Source: Collinsella sp. AM18-10 (GTDB taxonomy: Bacteria > Actinomycetota > Coriobacteriia > Coriobacteriales > Coriobacteriaceae). From it: a DNA stretch of 64,000 nucleotides. Below are positions 31,999-39,969 of this stretch, piece by piece (position 1 is the stretch's first letter; each line of letters begins with the position of its first letter). The notes beneath the pieces were generated by a model. The model did not search any database and was not told the origin of the DNA. It saw only the letters and a list, made by a program, of their open reading frames with translations. Position numbers and translations under genes: made by a program. The stretch lies in contig NZ_QRJO01000003.1 in assembly GCF_003471585.1 (NCBI RefSeq), positions 62,001 through 126,000 of the forward strand. Direction: 5' to 3'.

Positions 31999-32199
31999 AT
32001 GGCAGAACACATGACCCCGGTTGTAGCGAAGGTCTTGCCTGAGGAAAAGGCGGCCTTCGCGGCGGCAACCCAGCTCGTAGGCACCACGCCGTCCAACGCC
32101 ATCCGCATGTTCATCGCCGCCTTCAATCACTGCGGCACCTTTCCGTTCGACATTTCGCCCAGCGGGGCCTTTGGCACTGTGCCCGATTCTCATCAATAA
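31999..32199 (+). CDS. Orphan RelB/DinJ-family antitoxin-like protein
   Basis: A 66-residue ribbon-helix-helix protein with the RelB/DinJ pattern: a strand (MTPVVAKVLPEEKAAF), then GTTPSNAIRMFIAAF and GTFPFDIS. Antitoxins of this family neutralise RelE/YafQ-type mRNA interferases and repress their own promoter. No toxin gene follows: the stop is at 32199 and a repeat begins at 32201. It could be a solitary regulator, an antitoxin that lost its toxin, or a deletion product. ATG 31999 follows AAGGAAG. A palindromic site upstream is consistent with autoregulation. Confidence 0.7.
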   Translation: MAEHMTPVVAKVLPEEKAAFAAATQLVGTTPSNAIRMFIAAFNHCGTFPFDISPSGAFGTVPDSHQ

Positions 32200-32200
32200 G

Positions 32201-32231
32201 TGATCCGTTTTCCTCCGTCCCCATGGGATCA
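32201..32231 (+). repeat. 31-bp dispersed repeat, copy 2
   Basis: Same sequence as 31804-31834 except one base (CCATGGGATCA instead of CCAAGGGATCA). It begins right after the antitoxin stop codon. The two copies are direct repeats 397 bp apart. Confidence 0.85.
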
Positions 32232-32282
32232 GCTCTCTGCCGAGTTGTGGTAGAACTAAGGAACGGTTTTGAGGAGGTTGGC

Positions 32283-33194
32283 ATGCTCAATGCGATGGCG
32301 TGGGCGCTTGCATGTTTTGGCGTTGTCGCTGCCGATATAGCCCTGAGCGTGGTTCTGTTTTCGGTTCTCGATGCCGTATCGGTGCTGACGGGCTATCCGA
32401 TCGACAATCTCGATATCCAATGGTTCCAGGCTGCCGCTCAGACGGCGTCGTTTTTGATGGCGCTGCTGTGGTGGCGTTATCTGTGGCCCCGCTCCTTCAT
32501 GGCGCGCCGGCAAGGTGAACGTCCGCTCGGCGGGGGAGCAAGTGCTGCATGGAAGCGCATCGCTTGCGTTGTCGTGATTGGCCTTGCCCTGCAGGTGCTC
32601 GTTGGCTACGTGACCGACGCCGTGCTGTCGCTGTTGCCCGACGCCGCGGCCGACTACAGCGAGCTTATCGAGGAAACAGGTATGGGCGACACCAGCTATC
32701 TCGCCGTCCTGACTACGGTGCTCGGCGCCCCATTTTGTGAAGAGCTGCTGGTACGCGGCATTATTTTTGAGTTTTCGCTCCGAGCGTTTAATCCGCAGTG
32801 CCGCCCACTTTGGAAGCGCCGGCGTCGTGCGGGTGCGCAGGACGGCGCCATGGTGCCCTGGGCGGCCCCGAGCACGTGGGGTATCACCGCGGCGATTGTG
32901 CTGCAGGCGGCAATCTTCGGTTTTATGCACATGAATTGGGTGCAAGGTTGCTACGCGGGTGCCGCTGGCCTCATCTTTGGTTGGGTGCTCGTGACGACCG
33001 GAAAGCTCCGCTACACGATCCTGCTGCACTTTGCCTTTAATGCCGGGTCGTATCTCATGACGTTGCTCTGGTTTGTGAACACGCCGTTCGACGTGGTAAT
33101 CACGGTCACCATCGCCGGCATCATCCTCGTGGAGGCGATGCGCTCACTGCGCCACGCATGCGAGATGGGCATAGCGACAGCACCGCTGCCCTAA
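32283..33194 (+). CDS. CPBP-family intramembrane metalloprotease
   Basis: A 303-residue membrane protein with about eight hydrophobic segments. The CPBP/ABI motifs are present: EExxxR in FCEELLVRGIIF, FxxxH in FGFMHMNW, and HxxxN in LLHFAFNAG. These residues bind a metal in related enzymes. Bacterial members process peptides or confer immunity to bacteriocins; the substrate is unknown here. A basic, Arg-rich cytoplasmic loop (residues about 190-210) is unusual. ATG 32283 follows GAGGAGG. The stop overlaps the convergent YgiQ gene by 4 bases. Confidence 0.88.
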   Translation: MLNAMAWALACFGVVAADIALSVVLFSVLDAVSVLTGYPIDNLDIQWFQAAAQTASFLMALLWWRYLWPRSFMARRQGERPLGGGASAAWKRIACVVVIGLALQVLVGYVTDAVLSLLPDAAADYSELIEETGMGDTSYLAVLTTVLGAPFCEELLVRGIIFEFSLRAFNPQCRPLWKRRRRAGAQDGAMVPWAAPSTWGITAAIVLQAAIFGFMHMNWVQGCYAGAAGLIFGWVLVTTGKLRYTILLHFAFNAGSYLMTLLWFVNTPFDVVITVTIAGIILVEAMRSLRHACEMGIATAPLP

Positions 33195-35314
33195 TTGCGG
33201 CGTCCGCCTCCGTTGGCGCCCTGACGCCCCTGAGCTGCACGGTTGCGGCCGGCGGTGTTCTGCGCACGCGACATGCCGCCGTGCCCCTTGCTGCCCTTGG
33301 GGCCCTTGCCGGCGCCACCGTGGGCCTTGCCGCCCTTCTTGCCGGTGCCATGCCCGCCGCCGGCAGAGGTCTCGCCCGGGCGTGGCGGCACGGGGCGAAT
33401 CAGGCAATGCTTGGTGTAGCCGATCAGATCGCGACGGCCAGCCTTTTCCAGTGCCTCGCGCACGAGCTTGTAGTTCTCGGGCTTGCGATATTGGATGAGC
33501 GCGCGCTGCATAGCCTTCTCGTGCGGGTCGCGCGCCACATAGATCGACTGCATGGTGCGCGGGTCAACGCCGGTGTAGTACATGCAGGTGCTCATCGTGG
33601 ACGGGGTGGGGTAGAAGTCCTGTACCTGCTCGGGCATGTAGCCCATGTCGCGCACAGCCTCGGCAAGCTCCACCGCTTCCTTCATCGTCGAGCCGGGGTG
33701 GCTCGAGATCAGGTACGGAACCACGTACTGCTTGAGTCCGTATTCACGGTTCAAGCGCTCAAATTTGCGACAGAACGCGTCGTAGACGGCGCGGCTCGGC
33801 TTGCCCATTACGGAGAGCACGGCGTCGCTCACATGCTCGGGTGCTACGCGCAGCTGGCCCGAGACATGGTGTTCCAAAAGCTCGCGCAAAAACTCGTCCG
33901 AGGTATCGGCCATGGTGTAGTCAAAACGGATGCCGCTGCGCACGAAGACCTTCTTGACGCCTGGCAGCTGGCGCAGGTCGCGCAGCAGCTGCGTGTAGCC
34001 GCCCTCATCGACCACCATGTTCTTGCATACGCTCGGCCACAGACAGCGCTTGTTCTTGCACACGCCGTGCTTGAGCTGTTTGTCGCAGGCGGGACGGCTA
34101 AAGTTGGCCGTCGGTCCGCCCACGTCGTTGATGTAGCCCTTAAACTCGGGGTCGCGCGTGAGCAGCTCGGCCTCGCGCATGATCGAGTCGTGGCTGCGCA
34201 TCTGCAGCACGCGGCCCTGGTGGAAGGTGAGCGCGCAAAACGAGCACTCGCCAAAACAGCCGCGGTTGGAGCTAATGGAAAATTTGATCTCGGCAAAGGC
34301 CGGCACGCCGCCCGTGGCGTCGTAGTCGGGGTGCCAATCGCGTGCGTAGGGGAGTTCGGCGACCTCGTCCATCTCCTCGGTGGTGAGGGTGGCGCTCGGC
34401 GGGTTCTGCACCACATAGACGCTGTTGGGGTAGGGTTCTACCAGGCGATGCCCGGTGATGGGGTCCATATTCTGCTGCTGCACGTTAAAGCTGCGCGCGT
34501 AGTTGAGCTTGTCGGCGGTAAGGTCGTCCCAGCTGGGCAGCAGGTCGTAGTCGTAGACATCGTCGAGCGAACCCGTGCGGTAGACGGTGCCGTTGATATA
34601 GGTGATCTGGTCGACGGGCAGTCCCGCGTCGAGCGCGTCGGCGATCTCGACAATCGCGTGCTCGCCCATGCCGTAGATGAGGATGTCGGCGCCCGAGTCG
34701 AGCAGTACCGAGCGCTTGAACTTGTCCTGCCAGTAGTCGTAGTGGGCCAGACGGCGCAGGCTCGCCTCGATGCCGCCGATAATGATGGGGGCGTCCTTGA
34801 ACGTCTGGCGGATGAGGTTGCCGTAGACCGTGACGGCACGATTGGGACGGCGCCCCTCCTCGCCGCCAGGGGTATAGGCGTCGGTGTGGCGGCGGTGCTT
34901 GGTCACCGAATAGTGGTTGACCATGGAGTCCATGTTGCCGGCGCTGACGAGAAAGCCCAAGCGCGGCTCGCCGAGCACGCTGATGCTGGCGGGATCGGTC
35001 CAGTCGGGCTGACAGATAATGCCCACTTTGTAGCCATGCGCGTCGAGTACGCGGCTGATGATGGCCATACCAAAGCTGGGGTGGTCCACGTAGGCGTCGC
35101 CGCAGATATAGACGAAGTCGCACTGGTCCCAGCCACGCGCATCCATGTCGGCGCGGCTGACGGGGAGGAACTTGTCGCGGCCCGGACGCCAGGGGCGGAC
35201 GGGTGTCGCCTTGACGGTTGTGGCCTGTGCCTTACCGCCGCGCTTTCGCTGCTGGCCCTGTTTGCCCTGCTGACTGCGCTGGTTGTTCTGAGCGTGCTGA
35301 GGCTTTTTTGCCAC
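33191..35314 (-). CDS. YgiQ-family (UPF0313) radical SAM protein
   Basis: A 707-residue protein of the YgiQ family. The N-terminal DUF3362-associated part has ADILIYGMGEHAIVEIA. The radical-SAM cluster is in NRGCFGECSFCALTFHQGR (Cys-x3-Cys-x2-Cys), and RVAPEHVSDAVLSVMGKP and PYLISSHPGSTM follow. The last 60 residues are Gly/Lys-rich and disordered. The reaction is not known for the family. GTG 35314 with GGGAGGG upstream is chosen over the longer start at 35482. The N-terminal 40 residues are also basic and Gln-rich. Confidence 0.9.
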   Translation of the reverse strand: MAKKPQHAQNNQRSQQGKQGQQRKRGGKAQATTVKATPVRPWRPGRDKFLPVSRADMDARGWDQCDFVYICGDAYVDHPSFGMAIISRVLDAHGYKVGIICQPDWTDPASISVLGEPRLGFLVSAGNMDSMVNHYSVTKHRRHTDAYTPGGEEGRRPNRAVTVYGNLIRQTFKDAPIIIGGIEASLRRLAHYDYWQDKFKRSVLLDSGADILIYGMGEHAIVEIADALDAGLPVDQITYINGTVYRTGSLDDVYDYDLLPSWDDLTADKLNYARSFNVQQQNMDPITGHRLVEPYPNSVYVVQNPPSATLTTEEMDEVAELPYARDWHPDYDATGGVPAFAEIKFSISSNRGCFGECSFCALTFHQGRVLQMRSHDSIMREAELLTRDPEFKGYINDVGGPTANFSRPACDKQLKHGVCKNKRCLWPSVCKNMVVDEGGYTQLLRDLRQLPGVKKVFVRSGIRFDYTMADTSDEFLRELLEHHVSGQLRVAPEHVSDAVLSVMGKPSRAVYDAFCRKFERLNREYGLKQYVVPYLISSHPGSTMKEAVELAEAVRDMGYMPEQVQDFYPTPSTMSTCMYYTGVDPRTMQSIYVARDPHEKAMQRALIQYRKPENYKLVREALEKAGRRDLIGYTKHCLIRPVPPRPGETSAGGGHGTGKKGGKAHGGAGKGPKGSKGHGGMSRAQNTAGRNRAAQGRQGANGGGRRN

Positions 35315-35564
35315 GATCCCTCCCGGTGTTTGTATGCTGCACGTAATTGTAACCAGTCTTTTTAGGACGGGGCTAAAAAGACTGGTGGAGTACACGAGGT
35401 CTCGGGTGTCGGTGCCGCGCCCGCCGTTTGTTTCCAGACTGTGTATCTGCGCGTTGGAGAACCCGTCTCGCGCGCACGCCATGTTGTCAATGGGTTACAG
35501 TATGAACGGCGGCTATGTCTCCGCCAACGCACGAGAGGGTCGTCAACAAGGAGGATGCACGACG

Positions 35565-36281
35565 ATGCAGCGTGCCAAACAGATATCGGAGTCCATTGAG
35601 CTGGGCATCATCTTGGCGCTCGCCGGTGGCTTTATGGATGTGTATTCGTACATTGGGCGCGACCATGTTTTCGCCAACGCGCAGACGGGCAACATCCTGC
35701 TGGTGGGCGTGAGCATCTCGGAGGGCAATTGGGCACTTGCGGGACGCTATTTCTTCCCCGTGGTGTCGTTTGCCGTGGGCATTATGCTTGCCGACCTGGT
35801 ACACGAGCGGTTTGGCAGCGTGATTCACTGGCGCCAGGTGACGGTGTTTTTTGAAGCCGTCATCTTGCTGGGCGTGAGCTTTATTCCCGGCGGCGATTTC
35901 AACCTGCTCGCCAACTGCCTCACCTCGTTTGCCTGCGGCATGCAGGTCGAGAGCTTCCGCAAGATTCACGGTCACGGCATCGCTACGACCATGTGCATCG
36001 GCAACTTGCGCAACGCGCTACAAAACGTGGACGACTACATCATCACCCACAAGCGTGGCTTTTTGGAAAACGGCCTGCTGTACTTTGGCGTGATCTTTAC
36101 CTTTGTGTTTGGCGCCGTGCTGGGCAACTGGTGTATTGAGCGCATGGGCCTGCACGCCATCGTCGTGGCGAGCGTGCTGCTGTTTGTCGCGTTTGCCATC
36201 ATGTTCATCGACCGCGAGCGCGACTTGCGTTTTCGCTGGAAGGTTGCGGCCGAGGCTTGGAAAGAGGGCTGTCGAAAGTAG
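35565..36281 (+). CDS. DUF1275 (YoaK-family) membrane protein
   Basis: A 238-residue protein with six or so hydrophobic segments. The family signature opens it (ALAGGFMDVYSYI and HVFANAQTGNILLVG). DUF1275 members are inner-membrane proteins of unknown function that sometimes affect oxidative-stress or transport phenotypes. AAGGAGG at 35548-35554 sets ATG 35565. Divergent from the YgiQ gene and followed by a terminator. Confidence 0.88.
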   Translation: MQRAKQISESIELGIILALAGGFMDVYSYIGRDHVFANAQTGNILLVGVSISEGNWALAGRYFFPVVSFAVGIMLADLVHERFGSVIHWRQVTVFFEAVILLGVSFIPGGDFNLLANCLTSFACGMQVESFRKIHGHGIATTMCIGNLRNALQNVDDYIITHKRGFLENGLLYFGVIFTFVFGAVLGNWCIERMGLHAIVVASVLLFVAFAIMFIDRERDLRFRWKVAAEAWKEGCRK

Positions 36282-36286
36282 AGGAA

Positions 36287-36315
36287 TGCGGCAAAGGGAC
36301 AGCCCCTTTGCCGCA
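36287..36315 (+). terminator. Terminator-like hairpin after DUF1275 gene
   Basis: TGCGGCAAAGGG at 36287-36298 pairs with CCCTTTGCCGCA at 36304-36315, followed by ATATATTTTC. Confidence 0.7.
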
Positions 36316-36338
36316 ATATATTTTCATCTCTATGTAGT

Positions 36339-36383
36339 ACAACATTCAGGAGCCAGAAAAACTATCTAGCTCCTGAATGTTGT
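36339..36383. other. 15-bp perfect inverted repeat between convergent genes
   Basis: ACAACATTCAGGAGC at 36339-36353 and GCTCCTGAATGTTGT at 36369-36383 enclose a 15-nt loop. It lies just 3' of the minus-strand gene at 36404 and may act as its transcript end. Confidence 0.65.
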
Positions 36384-36403
36384 TACGAACTGCTTTTTGC
36401 GAT

Positions 36404-36940
36404 TTATTCGAGATGCTCTTCAATCCGAGCCCTAAGAAGGGCAATGGCTGTAGGTATTCCAATTGCGGCGGCTAATTCGGCTTTATCCAAAACCTGTATG
36501 CTAAAGCACGATTGTTTATCACATTGAAGGACGATAACTGAAGATAGCTTCACTTCCTGTTGGCTGAATATATCGTAATCTCCAAATAGGAAGTTACCTT
36601 TTATTACGTAATTCGGTATGTTCGTTACGCACTTCATCTCAAGTCTGTTTAGACCATAATCGAACACCGCAACTTCCTTGTGTTCGATGATGAGCGCAAC
36701 CCTGGGCATGTTGCTAAAGCCACCGTCGACGACAGTGAAGAGTTTTTCATTCGCATCGTCATAAACGGTATATTTAAGACTCGATAGCTGTCCTAGTGGA
36801 CCCGTGAACCCATGTCTTTTGATGTTGAGGTTGTCTCCCGCTGGGTTGATGAGAGCCAGAGTATGCGGATAAGGATTACCTTCAATTGAGATTCGATATT
36901 CGTTTGTAGCCGTCTTGCTCGATTTAGGACCAGTAGCCAT
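36404..36940 (-). CDS. Hypothetical protein, AT-rich, possibly LURP1/Tubby-like
   Basis: A 178-residue soluble protein with alternating beta-strand-like segments (LFTVVDGGF, ALIIEHKEVAVFDYGLNRLE, VIKGNFLFGDYDIF). The pattern of short strands with a GDYDI-like segment is reminiscent of LURP1-related/YxjI Tubby-fold proteins, but I cannot confirm it. Base composition is clearly AT-richer than the neighbours, as is the following intergenic stretch, so it may be acquired. ATG 36940 is preferred over GTG 36943. Function unknown. Confidence 0.65.
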   Translation of the reverse strand: MATGPKSSKTATNEYRISIEGNPYPHTLALINPAGDNLNIKRHGFTGPLGQLSSLKYTVYDDANEKLFTVVDGGFSNMPRVALIIEHKEVAVFDYGLNRLEMKCVTNIPNYVIKGNFLFGDYDIFSQQEVKLSSVIVLQCDKQSCFSIQVLDKAELAAAIGIPTAIALLRARIEEHLE

Positions 36941-37355
36941 CACGCGTCATCGCCTCGATCGAATTGGAACCGTCTTCTACTTCGTGCGGAGAATTGCGCT
37001 GTACGTTGCGGTACATGCAGCTGCAATAACCGCATGGGCAATTTCTAACAAAATGAATGACGCTATTTGCTGCATGCATTTTGTTTACTATAAAGTATCC
37101 TTTTATAAACGTATTGTCAAACATATATTGCCAAAACAGAAACAATTTATAGACTGAGTCGGTCGTATTCTTTGGGCGATTGCTCCTATAATCTAGCCTT
37201 CGCTGCTGTCGGGAGGGAAGGACTGGGGCTCCGTTATTATGTTGAAACGCTTTAACAATTTTGATGTTCTCACGTGTTTTTTGTTTCAAAAGCGTTAGGA
37301 TGGGACTCATAGCGTGGGGCGTAATGGGTGCCCCGCACACGATGGGAGGCTATCA
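36941..37355. other. AT-rich gap and promoter region of the FucO-like gene
   Basis: Contains no supported gene. TATAAT at 37187-37192 is a likely -10 on the plus strand. TTGAAACGCTTTAACA near 37239-37254 resembles a LacI/CcpA-type operator (TGAAA-CGCTTT core). A complementary AAAAGCGTT near 37289-37297 could pair with it to form a leader hairpin. The first 200 bases are strongly AT-rich. Confidence 0.45.
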
Positions 37356-38522
37356 ATGGCTAATCGTTTCGTTCTCAATACCATTTCTTATCATGGTTCC
37401 GGCGCCATCAAGGAGATCCCCGGCGAGCTCCAGCGTCGCGGCTACAAGAAGATCTTCGTCTGCTCTGATCCCGACCTGGTCAAGTTTGGCGTTACCGCTA
37501 AGGTGACCGACGAGCTCGACGCCGCCGGCATCGCTTGGAGCCTCTACTCCGAGATCAAGCCCAACCCCACCATCCAGAACGTCAAGGACGGCGTCGAGGC
37601 CTTCAAGGCCGCCGAGGCTGACGCTATCGTGACCATCGGTGGCGGCTCTTCCATGGACACCGCCAAGGCCATCGGCATCATCATCAACAACCCTGAGTTC
37701 GCCGATGTCCGCAGCCTCGAGGGCGTTGCTCCCACCAAGAACCATGCCGTGTTCACTATCGCCGTGCCGACGACCGCCGGTACCGCTGCTGAGGTGACCA
37801 TCAACTACGTCATCACCGACCCCGAGAAGGTCCGCAAGTTCGTGTGCGTCGACACCAACGACGCCCCCGAGGTCGCCGTCGTCGACCCCGACATGATGGC
37901 TTCCATGCCCGCCGGCCTTACCGCTTCCACTGGCATGGACGCCCTGACCCACGCCATCGAGGGCTACACCACCAAGGGCGCTTGGGAGCTCTCCGACATG
38001 TTCCACTTTGAGGCCATTAAGCTGATCAGCGAGAACCTGCGCGACTCTGTCGCCGAGGCCAAGTCCGGTCAGCCCGGCTCCGGCCGCGAGGGTATGGCTC
38101 TTGGCCAGTATGTCGCCGGCATGGGCTTCTCCAACGTCGGCCTGGGCATCGACCATGCCATGGCTCACACCCTGTCTGCCCACTACGACACCCCGCACGG
38201 CGTCGCTTGCGCCATGCTGCTGCCGATCGCTATGGAGTTCAACAAGCCGGTTTGCGCCGAGCGCCTGGCCAAGGTTGCCGTTGCCATGGGTGTTGACACC
38301 ACGGGCATGAGCACCGACGAGGCTGCCGACGCCGCCATCGCCGCCGTCAAGCAGCTCTCTGCCGACGTGAACATTCCGCACGTCTGCGAGGCCATGAAGG
38401 CTGACGAGATCGAGGTCCTGGCCAAGGACGCCATGGCTGACGCCTGCTTCCCGGGTAACCCGCGCGAGGCGACGCTCGACGACGTCATCGAGCTCTTCAA
38501 GAAGATCTGCCCGGCTGAGTAA
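37356..38522 (+). CDS. fucO: FucO-like iron-containing alcohol dehydrogenase (lactaldehyde reductase)
   Basis: A 388-residue group-III dehydrogenase. The NAD(P)-binding segment GGGSSMDTAKAIG is near 95, and PTTAGTAAEVTINYVITD follows. The Fe-binding Asp/His set (TGMDALTHAIEGY, GIDHAMAHTLSAHYDTPHG) is complete. By eye it matches E. coli FucO along its full length (ADVRSLEG, EVTINYVITD, ALGQYVAGMGFSNVGLG). FucO reduces L-lactaldehyde to 1,2-propanediol in fucose and rhamnose fermentation; no fucose genes lie in the window, so a broader aldehyde substrate is possible. Codon use is strongly biased to GAG, GCC and AAG, a sign of high expression. GGGAGG at 37344-37349. Confidence 0.85.
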   Translation: MANRFVLNTISYHGSGAIKEIPGELQRRGYKKIFVCSDPDLVKFGVTAKVTDELDAAGIAWSLYSEIKPNPTIQNVKDGVEAFKAAEADAIVTIGGGSSMDTAKAIGIIINNPEFADVRSLEGVAPTKNHAVFTIAVPTTAGTAAEVTINYVITDPEKVRKFVCVDTNDAPEVAVVDPDMMASMPAGLTASTGMDALTHAIEGYTTKGAWELSDMFHFEAIKLISENLRDSVAEAKSGQPGSGREGMALGQYVAGMGFSNVGLGIDHAMAHTLSAHYDTPHGVACAMLLPIAMEFNKPVCAERLAKVAVAMGVDTTGMSTDEAADAAIAAVKQLSADVNIPHVCEAMKADEIEVLAKDAMADACFPGNPREATLDDVIELFKKICPAE

Positions 38523-38539
38523 ATTACTCCCGTCGGCGG

Positions 38540-38650
38540 TCCCGGGCTTCCCTCCGGGCGCGTCCTCGGACATGTAAAAGGCCCCGCTGCGCGCGTTGCG
38601 CGGCGGGGTCTTTTACGTCCTGCGGAATGCGCCCGGAGGGAAGCCCGGGA
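38540..38650. terminator. Nested hairpin: terminator inside a 22-bp perfect inverted repeat
   Basis: Outer arms 38540-38561 and 38629-38650 are perfect 22-nt complements. Inside, GTAAAAGGCCCCGC (38574-38587) pairs with GCGGGGTCTTTTAC (38603-38616, one G-U), giving a terminator-like stem. Bases 38651-38848 up to the next gene hold no gene that I can support. Confidence 0.75.
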
Positions 38651-38848
38651 TCGCCTGCGTTCTTTTCTCAAATGCCGGGGTGCCGGAAAGGCGGGATGTG
38701 AGGGGCGCATTGTTGGATGGCGCCTTGTATCTGCTTATCGTGGCGGGCGCAGTTCTGGGGAGCTCGATGGGTCATCTCGCTAGGTAAAAAGATGGTTCGC
38801 GGTGGTATTGTTGCTGTGAGTTTAATTCGATATGAAAGGGTGACTTTG

Positions 38849-39877
38849 GTGTCCAAGATGGATTCTACGCTCTCCTATATTACTGACCAGTTGAAGGCGC
38901 TTACCTCGATTGCTTCGCCTACGGGCTATACCCGTGCGGCGACTGATTATCTGATGGAGACCCTGCGCGATATGGGCTTTGGGCCCGAGCGTTCTAATAA
39001 GGGTAACGTGCTCGTTGAGCTTGGTGGCGAGGGCGAGCCGCTCGTGTTGGCGAGCCATGTCGATACTCTGGGCGCTATGGTGCGCTCCATTAAGGACAAT
39101 GGTCGCCTGCGCCCCACGACGCTCGGCGGGCATCAGTGGTCTACGGCCGATGGCGAGAACTGCACCGTTTACACGCGCGACGGCAATGTTTACACGGGCG
39201 TGGTCCTCAACACCGAGCCCTCGGCGCATGTGGCCGATGAGCCGGTCAAGACCATCGAGAAGAATATGGAAATCCTGCTCGATGAGAATGTCGACAGCAA
39301 GGACGACGTACTTGAGCTGGGCATTCAGACCGGCGACATCATCGCTATGGATCCGCGCACCACGGTGACGGAGAGCGGCTACATCAAGAGTCGTTTCCTT
39401 GACGACAAGCTGTCCGCGTCGATTCTGCTGGGTTTGGCCCGCGCCGTTGCTGGCGGCGAGGTGACGCTTTCGCGCAAGGTATCGCTGCTCTTTACCGTGT
39501 ACGAGGAGGTCGGTCACGGCGGCGCTTTCGTGTCGGCCGATACGTGCGAGATGATCAGCGTTGACATGGGCTGCGTGGGCGACGACCTGGGCTGCACCGA
39601 GCGCATGGTGTCGATTTGCGCCAAGGATTCGGGTGGCCCCTACAACTACGATCTGGTAACCACGCTGTCCAATATCGCGCGCGAGCTGGAGCTCGATTAC
39701 GCCATCGATGTGTACCCGCACTACGGCTCCGACGTCGAGGCCACGCTCTCTGCCGGCTACGACATTCGCCATGGTCTGATCGGCCCCGGCGTGTATGCGA
39801 GCCACAACTACGAGCGCAGCCACATCGACGGCGTGCGCAATACCTACGAGCTCGTCCGCGCCTACGTTCAGCGCTAG
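38849..39877 (+). CDS. M42-family metallopeptidase
   Basis: A 342-residue cobalt/zinc aminopeptidase of family M42 (PepA/FrvX type). Metal-binding and catalytic segments: ASHVDTLGAMV (first His-x-Asp), RFLDDKLSASILL (bridging Asp), TVYEEVGHGGA (catalytic Glu and metal Glu), and GVYASHNYERSHIDGV near the end (last His ligand). It trims peptides in the cytoplasm. The insert domain lies between residues 100-190. GTG 38849 follows GAAAGGG. It converges on mnmA with a 34-bp hairpin between. Confidence 0.88.
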   Translation: MSKMDSTLSYITDQLKALTSIASPTGYTRAATDYLMETLRDMGFGPERSNKGNVLVELGGEGEPLVLASHVDTLGAMVRSIKDNGRLRPTTLGGHQWSTADGENCTVYTRDGNVYTGVVLNTEPSAHVADEPVKTIEKNMEILLDENVDSKDDVLELGIQTGDIIAMDPRTTVTESGYIKSRFLDDKLSASILLGLARAVAGGEVTLSRKVSLLFTVYEEVGHGGAFVSADTCEMISVDMGCVGDDLGCTERMVSICAKDSGGPYNYDLVTTLSNIARELELDYAIDVYPHYGSDVEATLSAGYDIRHGLIGPGVYASHNYERSHIDGVRNTYELVRAYVQR

Positions 39878-39905
39878 ACGCATCGACAATGCTCATCGAG
39901 CCTGC

Positions 39906-39939
39906 CGCCCCGGTTGTTGCAGCGATGCCAGCCGGGGCG
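39906..39939. terminator. Hairpin between convergent M42 and mnmA genes
   Basis: CGCCCCGG-T-TG pairs with CA-G-CCGGGGCG. No long T-run on either side, so its role as a terminator is tentative. Confidence 0.4.
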
Positions 39940-39969
39940 TCCTCTATAACTTGCGGTGGCGGGGAGCTG

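Noticed and set aside
36924..37340. 138-residue minus-strand frame upstream of fucO
   Set aside because: It overlaps the start of the 36404-36940 gene, crosses the probable fucO promoter and shows no family resemblance.
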